Made by a program: the position numbers and the translations under genes. Below, piece after piece: positions 1 through 6,707 of a DNA stretch of 7,734 nucleotides. Below the pieces are notes generated by a model. That model saw only the letters and a program-made list of their open reading frames with translations, was not told the DNA's origin and made no database searches. The stretch is from the NCBI GenBank assembly GCA_030619215.1, contig JAUXBV010000138.1, positions 1-7,734 of the forward strand, written 5' to 3'. Within the stretch, counting starts at the first letter, position 1. Each line of letters begins with the position of its first letter. The stretch is from Fibrobacterota bacterium (lineage in GTDB: Bacteria > Fibrobacterota > Chitinivibrionia > Chitinivibrionales > JANQEN01).

Positions 1-87
1 GAAACGGATATCAATAAGTCCAATATTAAAAAGGACGGTAAGGATAAGAATAAGTAATATAAGAAATGTATTGAAAAACGCTCTCAT
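1..87 (-). CDS. N-terminal fragment of an unidentified membrane or secreted protein
   Basis: This is the first 29 codons of a gene that runs off the left edge. It begins with ATG at 87-85 and is open to position 1. The visible peptide starts MRAFFNTFLILLILILTVLF and continues NIGLIDIRF. That is a short N-terminus with one basic residue followed by a strongly hydrophobic stretch of about 17 residues, so the protein begins with a membrane anchor or an uncleaved signal. A good Shine-Dalgarno sequence, AAGGA, lies 8 bases before the ATG, and this supports a real start. The gene follows the GGDEF gene by 44 bases with no terminator visible between them, so co-transcription is likely. Too little is visible to name a family or function. 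Confidence 0.6.
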   Translation of the reverse strand, partial: MRAFFNTFLILLILILTVLFNIGLIDIRF

Positions 88-131
88 TGAACTCGTCCTT
101 ATATTGAAGGGGCCTGAACGCCTCTCACTCT

Positions 132-1472
132 CTATGCATCACTTCCGGGTCCAACCGATCCGGTCCTGCGATCAATAGCATAACAGGACCCATCTAAACT
201 CTTAACATACTTCTTAACTTCCGCTGCCACTTGAATCATCTCTGCATGCCTTCTAAAGGGCCGCGTTTTATTAGTAACAACTGCGATGGAAACACTGATA
301 AGGGGGAATCTCTGTCTCTGGCCCTGCCGGTTTACCGATTCTATAAATCCATTACGGGCATCAACACTATTATAAAACTGATAGATACCACGATCGAAAG
401 TAGTAATAAAAGCCTTTGCATAAGGTTCCCAGAACTCATAAGGAGTGACAACTACAAAATCATCACCGCCTTCATGGCCAACAAAAATATTCTGCATATC
501 TTTGCGCTGGGCAACCGCATTGAGGCAATCGCGCGTGTAAACAATCGCTTCGTCACCCTTTGTAAAACCATACTTATCATTATATGACTTAAAATTATCA
601 AGGTCGCAGTACAGCACACAAATAACACTACCCGCCACCAGGCACTCGTCAATGTAGCGGGCGATAGTAATATTTCCCGGAAGTCCGGTAAGGGGATTCG
701 CACCCTTTGCCTCATCACGCATTCTCTGAAAGGCAACGCTCATTTCGTTAAATGATGAGGCTAATTGCCCGATTTCGTCCTGCCCCACAATAGGAACCCT
801 TATATCCAGTTTCCCTCTCGATATTGTCTGGGTAGCGCTGATAAGAGTTCTTAACGGTATAATCAGCATCTTGAAAATCGCTAAAGCGAATAAAATATGA
901 ATGATAATAATCAGTACTGCTATGACAATACATTGACGAATTAAATATCCGAACTGTCTGTTAATATCTTTCATTTCTAAGGTAATAGCGGCAATACCGT
1001 TTTGATCACTCAAATAGGTAAAAGGTATATAAAGGTCTATTTTTCTATCTTTCTTATGGATTTTATGGCAAAAAAGTTTATCTTCGAAGCTTTGCTTTGT
1101 AATTGCAGTATTTATCATTTTGAGTTCTTCAATAGATGCTTCTTTTCTTTTAACTTGTTTATTGTTTTCGATTGATACATAAATCTTGCCGCTTTCATTG
1201 AAAATCGTAATATCGCGAATACCAAGCGGCGCAACTTCATTCATAATCTTACGTAAATTAGTGGCAGTAAGTTCTCCGCTATTTTGAATAATGTTATCAA
1301 CCTGATACTTGAGCCTGGAGCTTTTATGCATGCTGCTGAGAACAGCATTTTCCATTATCAGGCCCGTTTGATTCTCCCAGACCATAATATTAAATATCGT
1401 TACATTAAGAACAGTAACCACTACGTAAATCAATGCTGTTTTAAAAATGATTGACTTGGTATTAATCCACAT
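132..1472 (-). CDS. membrane-anchored HAMP-GGDEF protein, probable diguanylate cyclase of a divergent subclass
   Basis: This 446-residue protein has an N-terminal membrane helix (about 8-31), an extracytoplasmic sensor region of about 145 residues (32-177), a second helix (178-200), a HAMP linker (about 201-253, with the P206 and DEIG signatures) and a cytoplasmic GGDEF domain (about 258-435). GGDEF enzymes make cyclic di-GMP from two GTP. Visible signatures are PLTGLPGN at 260-267 instead of the usual D-LTGL-NR, CDLDNFK with D290 as likely metal ligand, and GGDDF at 335-339. The D at the fourth position of that motif is conservative, so activity is plausible but not certain. No RxxD inhibitory site sits five residues before the motif, so classical product inhibition is not expected. 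The C-terminal AAEVKKYVKSLDGS and DRR pattern matches, from memory, a subclass that shares the PLTGLPGN and GGDDF forms. The sensor domain fold and ligand are unknown. The start ATG has GAGG 4 bases upstream and is needed for the first helix. The gene follows the response regulator after 77 bases. Confidence 0.88.
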   Translation of the reverse strand: MWINTKSIIFKTALIYVVVTVLNVTIFNIMVWENQTGLIMENAVLSSMHKSSRLKYQVDNIIQNSGELTATNLRKIMNEVAPLGIRDITIFNESGKIYVSIENNKQVKRKEASIEELKMINTAITKQSFEDKLFCHKIHKKDRKIDLYIPFTYLSDQNGIAAITLEMKDINRQFGYLIRQCIVIAVLIIIIHILFALAIFKMLIIPLRTLISATQTISRGKLDIRVPIVGQDEIGQLASSFNEMSVAFQRMRDEAKGANPLTGLPGNITIARYIDECLVAGSVICVLYCDLDNFKSYNDKYGFTKGDEAIVYTRDCLNAVAQRKDMQNIFVGHEGGDDFVVVTPYEFWEPYAKAFITTFDRGIYQFYNSVDARNGFIESVNRQGQRQRFPLISVSIAVVTNKTRPFRRHAEMIQVAAEVKKYVKSLDGSCYAIDRRTGSVGPGSDA

Positions 1473-1523
1473 AATTCCTCAATATCTAATGGTAGAGTAA
1501 TTAAATATATATGGTAATAATAT

Positions 1524-1553
1524 ATTATATAATTAAAAGAAACTTTAAGTCAT
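1524..1553 (-). promoter_or_regulatory. possible sigma-70 promoter for the GGDEF gene
   Basis: On the minus strand, ATGACT (1553-1548; four of six matches to TTGACA) is followed after 18 bases by a perfect TATAAT (1529-1524). The -35 box overlaps the stop codon of the response regulator gene. The transcript would have a leader of roughly 45 bases before the GGDEF start. The gap is extremely AT-rich, so a TATAAT can occur by chance, and read-through from the upstream operon is equally possible. Confidence 0.3.
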
Positions 1554-2899
1554 TCTTTATTAACACCGTACTCATTCAATTTATTACGGAGAGTACGAAT
1601 TGATATTTCAAGCATCTCTGCAGCTCTGGTTCTATTCTGATTACAAAACTCAAGTGTTTGCAGTATCAGTTTTTTCTCAGCCTCTGCAACGGTCATTCCC
1701 GGGCTGAGGCCGTCATTCCTGCTATCGGTAATATCGCTGAAGTTAAACAGTTCCGGGCTGATCTGTCCGCTCTTGGTAAGCACCACTGCACGTTCTATCG
1801 CATTCTCAAGCTCTCTGATATTTCCAGGCCACGTATAGGATTTTAACTTTTTTAGAGCCTGCTCTTCAATGCCGGCAACCCTGAACCCATTTTCACTGTT
1901 ATATTTCTCAATAAAGTGATCGGCAAGGGGTGCAATATCATCCATGCGTTCACGTAAAGGCGGTAATTTAATATGAAAGACATTAAGCCGGTAATAAAGG
2001 TCCTCACGAAATTTATCCTCCCTTACAATAGCTTCAAGATTTCTATTTGTTGTTGCCACGATACGGACATCAACCTCGATCGGTGCGTCCCCTCCGACTT
2101 TGTTTATCTCCCTTTCCTGAAGAGCCCGGAGAAGTTTTGCCTGGACGTTGATTGACATATCTCCTATCTCATCGAGAAGAAGGGTGCCGCCGGAGGCAAG
2201 CTCAAATTTCCCTGCCCTGTTTTTCAAGGCGCCCGTGAAGGCTCCCTTTTCATGGCCGAAAAACTCGGATTCAATCAACCCATCAGGCAGCGCCGCGCAG
2301 TTTACCTTTATAAAAGACCTGCCCTGCCTTTTGCTAAGGTAATGTATCGATTTTGCGATAAGCTCCTTTCCCGTACCGGACTCCCCCGAAATGAGGACGC
2401 TGGAGCGGCTCTGTGCTATTTTGTCAACCAGCTCGCGGATAGACTCTATAGATTCAGTTTCTCCGACATACTGCCAGCTGCTCTTTAATGCATTTTTCAA
2501 ACAGATATTTTCATTGACTAACGAGCTGTGCTCCAGGGCGCGCTCAATTGTAAATTCAAGCCGATCAATCAGCTTCTGGTCCTTCTCAATAAAATCATAC
2601 GCGCCCTTCTTCATTGCATCGACAGCCAGAGGGACATCGCCGAAAGCCGTGATGATAACAAATGGTACAGAGCTGTCAACCTGTTTTATTTTTTCAAGCA
2701 ACTCTATCCCGGACATTTTAGGCATCTTAATATCAGAGATCACTAAATCAAAGCTGGTGTTTTTAAAAAGATCTAATGCATCAGGGCCATTGGTGGACGC
2801 TTGAGATACATATCCTTTTCTTCGTAATATTTCAACGACAGATTTCAACATATAGGCATCGTCTTCAACAACAAGAATATTCTTCTTCTCCCCTGCCAA
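1550..2899 (-). CDS. NtrC-family sigma-54-dependent response regulator (REC-AAA+-Fis HTH), FlgR/FleR-like by context
   Basis: This activator binds enhancer DNA and uses ATP hydrolysis to open promoters held by sigma-54 RNA polymerase. Numbering is from the TTG at 2899 (449 residues). The receiver domain (about 6-115) has the acidic pair D13/D14, phospho-acceptor D56, T84 and K106, so it should accept phosphate. The AAA+ domain (about 144-370) has Walker A GESGTGKE (172-179), the sigma-54-contact loop GAFTGA (219-224) and Walker B GGTLLLDE (237-244), all intact. A Fis-type helix-turn-helix (about 404-446) ends the protein. Start choice: the longest reading begins at TTG 2920, with ATG at 2917, but neither has a Shine-Dalgarno. 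TTG 2899 has AGAGGT at a proper distance and gives residue numbers only two above those of NtrC (D54, T82, K104). The gene starts 4 bases after the kinase stop, and the kinase is its evident partner. The flagellar role is inferred from the neighbours; another sigma-54 regulon is possible. Confidence 0.95.
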   Translation of the reverse strand: MAGEKKNILVVEDDAYMLKSVVEILRRKGYVSQASTNGPDALDLFKNTSFDLVISDIKMPKMSGIELLEKIKQVDSSVPFVIITAFGDVPLAVDAMKKGAYDFIEKDQKLIDRLEFTIERALEHSSLVNENICLKNALKSSWQYVGETESIESIRELVDKIAQSRSSVLISGESGTGKELIAKSIHYLSKRQGRSFIKVNCAALPDGLIESEFFGHEKGAFTGALKNRAGKFELASGGTLLLDEIGDMSINVQAKLLRALQEREINKVGGDAPIEVDVRIVATTNRNLEAIVREDKFREDLYYRLNVFHIKLPPLRERMDDIAPLADHFIEKYNSENGFRVAGIEEQALKKLKSYTWPGNIRELENAIERAVVLTKSGQISPELFNFSDITDSRNDGLSPGMTVAEAEKKLILQTLEFCNQNRTRAAEMLEISIRTLRNKLNEYGVNKE

Positions 2900-2903
2900 A
2901 ATG

Positions 2904-4163
2904 TTACCTCTTTTCATCAATTTGTGGTAAAAAAACCTGTATTGTCGTTCCCTTATTCACTTTACTTTTTATATGTAAATACCCTGAATGATAATCAACA
3001 AACTTCTTTACGATTGCAAGGCCAAGCCCCGTTCCATTTTCTTTTGTGGTATAAAAGGGATCAAATATTTTATCAATACATTCCTTTTCTATCCCGATAC
3101 CCGTATCTACTATGGAAAAGCTGGCATAATCCTTCTTCTTATTCCCGGGCTTACTGCATTTGACGGTAAGAGACCCGCCGTCAGGCATCGCCTGAACAGC
3201 ATTTAAACAAAGATTCATAATCAACTGCTGCAGCTTCTCAGGGTCAGCAAGTACCAGTATTGGCGAATCTTCATCTAAATACTTATTAATTTCAACATTT
3301 TTTCCTGACCGTTCAGCTTCAATATCTATAAAATTTACCGTTTCATTGAGAATATCCTGAAGAATAACCTCCCGAAATTGCGCTTTAATCGGCCTGCTAT
3401 ACACAAGAAGGTTAGTAACGATATGGTTCAGGCGGGCAAGAGCGTCTGTAATCTTATGAAGAGTCTCACGCCGTGGATCTCCTTTTTCAAGATCGCGGTC
3501 AAGAAGGCTCGCCCACACTCCCATCGCCCCTAATGGATTACGGATTTCATGTACCACTGTTGCAGCCATTTCACCCAGGGCTGCCATTGTTTTACTCTGC
3601 TGCATCTCCTCTTCAAGTGCCTTAATACGGGATATATCGCTGAAAATTTCCACGGCACCCAACCGGCGGCCTTTCAGGTCTTTTAATACGGCGCTTTGAA
3701 ACGAAACATTTACCGGGTTCCCATTCTTGTGCCAGATAACTTTTTCATCGCGTTTATATCCTTTGCCTGAGGCAAGAACGCTCATCACGTTCTTATCTGA
3801 AAGAGAATTCTCTCTAAAAACATCATTATAATTTTTCCCAATAACCACAGAAGATTTATATCCTGTTATCTCCGAAGCTGCTTTGTTGAACTGAGTAATT
3901 TTTCCTGCCATATCAACGCTGATGACGCCATTGTTCATACTTTGCAGAATACTGTTAAGATAGGTCTGCGTTTCTTCCTGCCTGACAAGGCTTTCCTCAA
4001 GCTCCCTGTTTTTGCTGTCAAGCTCAAGATTAATCTTCTTGAAGTCTTCCTGCATTGCAGCATAGGCTTGACTCAGCTTTTCCGACCTTATCTGAAAATC
4101 ATTAAACGCCTTCTGAAGCTGCTCTAATACAGGGTCTGGAACGGTCGCTTCACTTTTTGTCAT
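2904..4163 (-). CDS. cytosolic PAS-domain histidine kinase (NtrB/FleS/FlgS-like)
   Basis: This 419-residue sensor kinase is the likely phosphodonor for the adjacent NtrC-type regulator. It has no membrane helix or signal peptide, so it senses an internal signal. The order is a charged, heptad-like coiled coil (about 10-67), a PAS domain (about 66-178), the HisKA dimerisation domain with phospho-acceptor H205 in VVHEIRNP, and a complete HATPase domain: N box around N317/N321 (LIMNLCLNAVQAM), G1 box DTGIG (353-357), F box FDPFYTTK (367-374) and G2 box GTGLGLAI (377-384). The H-E-x-x-N arrangement around H205 is typical of HisKA proteins with both kinase and phosphatase activity. The start ATG overlaps the stop of the preceding gene as ATGA and has only a weak Shine-Dalgarno, so translation probably depends on coupling. 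Soluble PAS kinases of this design control flagellar sigma-54 genes (FlgS, FleS, FlrB) and also nitrogen genes (NtrB). The FlgN-like neighbour favours the flagellar reading. Confidence 0.93.
   Translation of the reverse strand: MTKSEATVPDPVLEQLQKAFNDFQIRSEKLSQAYAAMQEDFKKINLELDSKNRELEESLVRQEETQTYLNSILQSMNNGVISVDMAGKITQFNKAASEITGYKSSVVIGKNYNDVFRENSLSDKNVMSVLASGKGYKRDEKVIWHKNGNPVNVSFQSAVLKDLKGRRLGAVEIFSDISRIKALEEEMQQSKTMAALGEMAATVVHEIRNPLGAMGVWASLLDRDLEKGDPRRETLHKITDALARLNHIVTNLLVYSRPIKAQFREVILQDILNETVNFIDIEAERSGKNVEINKYLDEDSPILVLADPEKLQQLIMNLCLNAVQAMPDGGSLTVKCSKPGNKKKDYASFSIVDTGIGIEKECIDKIFDPFYTTKENGTGLGLAIVKKFVDYHSGYLHIKSKVNKGTTIQVFLPQIDEKR
2906..2911 (-). promoter_or_regulatory. Shine-Dalgarno that decides the response regulator start
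   Basis: AGAGGT on the minus strand lies 6 bases before the TTG at 2899-2897, and its last base is shared with the kinase stop codon TAA (2906-2904). No comparable site precedes the alternative starts TTG 2920 or ATG 2917. This favours the TTG start and suggests that ribosomes finishing the kinase reinitiate here. Confidence 0.5.
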
Positions 4164-4543
4164 GTCCCGGCGGTATTTCCTTTACTGTCCATGTTATGCT
4201 CAAGATATTTTTTCAGCTGATCTTCCGTTGCCAGAAAATCCTTTATTACTTTTTCAGTTTCTGCAAGGGTCCTATCCAGTTGATCCTTTTCATCAGAGGG
4301 AGGGATATTGTCTTTCTCCTTTTGCCATATTTCAACACTTTTATTTGAATTTTCTCTCTCCTTTTCGATCTTTTCCAGTAGTTTCTGCTTTTCTTCAAAG
4401 AGCCCCATCACCCCTGAAAAATCGCCACGGGAAAGGGCTATCTGTCCAAGGATTTTTTGAACAATTACCTGTAATTGTTCATATACCTTAATCTGATTTG
4501 TAAACGATTGAGTAAGCTCTTCAATCAGTATTGAGTAATCCAT
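4160..4543 (-). CDS. small all-helical protein resembling the flagellar chaperone FlgN
   Basis: This 127-residue cytosolic protein has no signal peptide or membrane helix and no cysteine. Nearly the whole chain looks like long amphipathic helices. The stretch IALSRGDFSGVMGLFEEKQKLLEKIEKERE (about 36-65 from the ATG) has the FlgN-family pattern: a long helix, a short RGDF-type turn, then a helix rich in EEK and LLEKIE. FlgN is the export chaperone for the hook-filament junction proteins FlgK and FlgL. The fold is short and low in conservation, so a generic coiled-coil protein is the main alternative. The ATG at 4543 is chosen over the GTG one codon earlier because it forms a TGATG overlap with the stop of the TPR gene. 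The 3' end overlaps the kinase start as ATGA. Being coupled on both sides suggests stoichiometric production with the TPR protein and the kinase. The assignment rests on sequence pattern only. Confidence 0.55.
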   Translation of the reverse strand: MDYSILIEELTQSFTNQIKVYEQLQVIVQKILGQIALSRGDFSGVMGLFEEKQKLLEKIEKERENSNKSVEIWQKEKDNIPPSDEKDQLDRTLAETEKVIKDFLATEDQLKKYLEHNMDSKGNTAGT

Positions 4544-6534
4544 CACTTAAGCACAGCCCTGTATTCATATTCCCAAATAGCATCTTCCATTTTCCATTGC
4601 GCCTGCCTGGCCCAGTAGTCATCAGGATATTCATTAATCAGCTTGTTAAATGTTTTGATCGCTTTATCATATTTCTTAGTATTTTTATAGATACTTGCAA
4701 TTTGAAATAATCCCCAGGGAGTATCCGGGTGTACATAATATTTTTTAGAGGCTTTTTTATAATAATCCAGTGCCTTGGAAAAGTCTTTCTTTTTATAATA
4801 GCAATCAGCAATTTGATAATATGAATCGGGAACGGGGCGTGATTTAATTCCCTTTCTTTCACCCAAAACAATCCCTTTTTGAAATGCCTCAATAGCCCTT
4901 GTCTCATTACCTATTTTCAAATAGGCATTTCCCAGCTTGTAGAAAGAATGCACACCATCAAAAGAGGATCTGGCTATGTCTGTAGCATGGCTGTAAGCAT
5001 CAACAGCTTTTTTGTCCTGCATCATGTCCGTATAAACATCACCCAGTTTCTCATATGCCTTTCCTGTCCATTTATGGTTGCGATGCTTTTGAATAAACTT
5101 TCTGAAAAGTTTTTCCGCCTGCGATGACTCATGACGCTCATAATAGGACAATGCTTTAAGAAAAAGGCTTTGCGAAGCCAGGGAGTGGGATCGGTGATGA
5201 GTTAATACCTGTTGAAACTTGTTCTCAGCTGCGTCATAGTTTCGAAGCTTCATAAAACAGACACCAATATCATAGAGGCAACGGGCTGCAACATCTCCAC
5301 CGGGATGAGAGAGCAGGACCTTTTTAAAATTCTCAATTGATTCATCAAACCGGTTTTCCTTAAACGACTTTACTCCCGCCAGCATGGCCTGCCCCGGCTC
5401 GCTCAGTGTATCTACAATTGACATAAAAAGCAGAGAATCAATTCTGACTTCCAGGGGTGTATACGCTGTTTCCTGTGGAATCTTAGAAATTTCACGATGC
5501 ATTTCCCCCTCCCCGAGCGCCTTAATGTCAACTTTAAGCGTATCGGTATGTAAAGCATTATAAGCGGTTGTATATCGGTCTATTAAGCTTCCGGCCTCTC
5601 GTTTGCCAGGCTCATAGCTGGTTTTAGACAGATACAGTTTTAAATGTTTAATTGCTTCTTTATAACTCTTTTCTTCGCCATAGATTTTGCCGAGATAAAA
5701 ATGTGCGTTGTAGCCCATCTCGGGATGGGAAATCGCTTTTTCAAAATTTATCTTCGCCATTTTATTCTGACCGTTTCTGCGGCGGATAAGGCCGGCATAA
5801 TAATAGGCGCCAGTGTGTCCCCGCTGAAGCTTGAGCGTATTTCGAAAATGTGACACTGCCCTGTCCAGGAGCTGCTGGTTATTGGCGGAAACACCGTCAC
5901 TATACGCCTTTATACCGAGACGGAATTCTTTTTCTGCTACGGTATTCTTAATAGGCACTTTTTTCCTGCCTGTCATTTTGCCGGGCTTTGAGGCCTTTGC
6001 AAAGGCGAGCCTCTCCTCAGGCGACGCCCCTTCTGTTTTTGCATCGCTTCCTTCTTTCTTCTGCAGCGTTTTGCCCCTCTCACCTGTTCTTCCATATCTC
6101 ACCAAATCCAGTAAACGGTCTATTTCCAATTGTATACTATCGCGTTCCGCAGGGTCGCATATCTGGTGATGATCCTGAAGTTCTTTTAATGCATTTTGAT
6201 ATTGACCGTCTTTTGTGTAAATGCTGGCGAGCATTTTATGGGCTTTCCCCCATCCCGGATTGTACGCCATGGCTTTTTTCAGGTTGTAAATGGCAAGTCG
6301 ATACCTTCCCTGAAAGTCTCGAATTTCAGCGAGATGCATATAGGTATTGTAATTATCAGGATATGCAGCAAGTACTTTGCGGAACTCCTCAACCGCCTGA
6401 TCCAATTTTTTCTCATTTTTATATTTCACTCCCAGGCGATAGTGAACATAATCACTCGTTTCACCGGCATACGCGGCAAACAAAAAAAGAAAAACCTGTA
6501 TCAAAAAAACAAGACGAAATTGACGTGTCATCAT
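4543..6534 (-). CDS. secreted (periplasmic or envelope) TPR-repeat protein, function unknown
   Basis: This 663-residue protein has a Sec signal peptide: basic TRQFR, a hydrophobic core at about 8-20, and a likely cleavage site after AYA (23). No cysteine follows the site, so it is not a lipoprotein. After the signal come TPR helices in three blocks: about 29-122, about 200-310 and about 381-650. The first two are separated by a charged, Lys/Gly-rich linker (about 148-198). The second and third are separated by a segment without clear repeats (about 320-380). The last block carries BamD/YbgF-like tandem units such as AYEKLGDVYTDMMQDKKAVDAY and KYDKAIKTFNKLINEYPDD. TPR arrays bind partner proteins; none can be named here. 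The start ATG is preceded by a strong Shine-Dalgarno, GAGGTGAT, making this the likely first gene of the operon. Its stop overlaps the FlgN-like start. A role in envelope or flagellar assembly is inferred only from context. Confidence 0.85.
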   Translation of the reverse strand: MMTRQFRLVFLIQVFLFLFAAYAGETSDYVHYRLGVKYKNEKKLDQAVEEFRKVLAAYPDNYNTYMHLAEIRDFQGRYRLAIYNLKKAMAYNPGWGKAHKMLASIYTKDGQYQNALKELQDHHQICDPAERDSIQLEIDRLLDLVRYGRTGERGKTLQKKEGSDAKTEGASPEERLAFAKASKPGKMTGRKKVPIKNTVAEKEFRLGIKAYSDGVSANNQQLLDRAVSHFRNTLKLQRGHTGAYYYAGLIRRRNGQNKMAKINFEKAISHPEMGYNAHFYLGKIYGEEKSYKEAIKHLKLYLSKTSYEPGKREAGSLIDRYTTAYNALHTDTLKVDIKALGEGEMHREISKIPQETAYTPLEVRIDSLLFMSIVDTLSEPGQAMLAGVKSFKENRFDESIENFKKVLLSHPGGDVAARCLYDIGVCFMKLRNYDAAENKFQQVLTHHRSHSLASQSLFLKALSYYERHESSQAEKLFRKFIQKHRNHKWTGKAYEKLGDVYTDMMQDKKAVDAYSHATDIARSSFDGVHSFYKLGNAYLKIGNETRAIEAFQKGIVLGERKGIKSRPVPDSYYQIADCYYKKKDFSKALDYYKKASKKYYVHPDTPWGLFQIASIYKNTKKYDKAIKTFNKLINEYPDDYWARQAQWKMEDAIWEYEYRAVLK

Positions 6535-6540
6535 AATATC

Positions 6541-6548
6541 ACCTCAAA
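6541..6548 (-). promoter_or_regulatory. strong Shine-Dalgarno of the TPR gene
   Basis: The minus strand reads TTTGAGGTGATATT directly before ATG 6534. GAGG is 7 bases from the first of two consecutive ATG codons, which selects ATG 6534 over 6531. It is the best ribosome site of the four-gene run, consistent with this gene being entered independently and the following ones by coupling. Confidence 0.6.
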
Positions 6549-6558
6549 GAAAATAGGT

Positions 6559-6588
6559 ATTATAATATCGTCTTCCATATATTGTTAA
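6559..6588 (-). promoter_or_regulatory. candidate sigma-70 promoter of the TPR-FlgN-kinase-regulator operon
   Basis: On the minus strand, TTAACA (6588-6583; five of six matches to TTGACA) is followed after 18 bases by TATAAT (6564-6559). Transcription would start near 6552 and give a very short leader of about 18 bases containing the Shine-Dalgarno. A second, weaker arrangement upstream is TTTTCA (6623-6618), 16 bases, TATAAA (6601-6596). I see no sigma-54 -24/-12 element (TGGCAC-N5-TTGC) in this gap. The high AT content weakens the evidence. Confidence 0.45.
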
Positions 6589-6597
6589 TTATACATT

Positions 6598-6616
6598 TAT
6601 AATACAAAATATTATA
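6598..6616 (-). repeat. perfect inverted repeat, 7-base arms with 5-base spacer
   Basis: The minus strand reads TATAATA TTTTG TATTATA. The arms are perfectly complementary, contain only A and T, and flank a 5-base centre. It lies 10 bases upstream of the best candidate -35 box and overlaps the alternative promoter. It could be an operator or chance in AT-rich DNA; the all-A/T stem is too weak for a terminator. Confidence 0.35.
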
Positions 6617-6672
6617 GTGAAAAGCAGTTTCCAAGAATATAGAAGGTTTTAAGGAGAGAAGATAAAAATTAA

Positions 6673-6687
6673 GAAATTGACAATTTC
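6673..6687. repeat. 15-base palindrome GAAATTG-A-CAATTTC just after fapA
   Basis: Seven-base arms, GAAATTG and CAATTTC, are perfectly complementary around a single central base, 20 bases beyond the fapA-like stop codon. A one-base centre does not make a good RNA hairpin, so a protein-binding site is likelier than a terminator, although a T-rich run follows on the minus strand. No protein is known to me for this site, and chance remains possible. Confidence 0.35.
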
Positions 6688-6707
6688 ATCTTTAAATTAA
6701 CCACCCG

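Noticed and set aside
88..131. Possible terminator hairpin after the GGDEF gene
   Set aside because: GAGGCGTTCAGGCCCC can form only about three adjacent base pairs and no T-run follows; the stretch mainly holds the ribosome site of the next gene.
452..933. Two shorter minus-strand frames (94 and 61 codons) inside the GGDEF gene
   Set aside because: They are out of frame with the well-supported HAMP-GGDEF reading and show no domain. There is no sign of a frameshift, because the main frame is intact.
2391..2804. Plus-strand open frame of 137 codons opposite the response regulator
   Set aside because: It is antisense to conserved REC and AAA+ coding sequence, and its translation resembles no family; it is a shadow frame.
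5988..6536. Plus-strand open frame of 182 codons opposite the TPR gene
   Set aside because: It lies wholly antisense to a gene with a signal peptide, TPR pattern and strong ribosome site. Its translation is rich in Cys, Pro and His with no recognisable domain.
6677..6682. TTGACA on the plus strand, suggestive of a -35 box
   Set aside because: No -10 box lies at 16-18 bases, no plus-strand gene follows, and the hexamer is part of the palindrome at 6673-6687.
6535..6707. Sigma-54 promoter for the TPR operon, looked for because of the NtrC-type regulator
   Set aside because: TTGGAAACTGC carries GG and GC only 5 bases apart instead of 10; no TGGCAC-N5-TTGC element is present in this gap or in the two other gaps.
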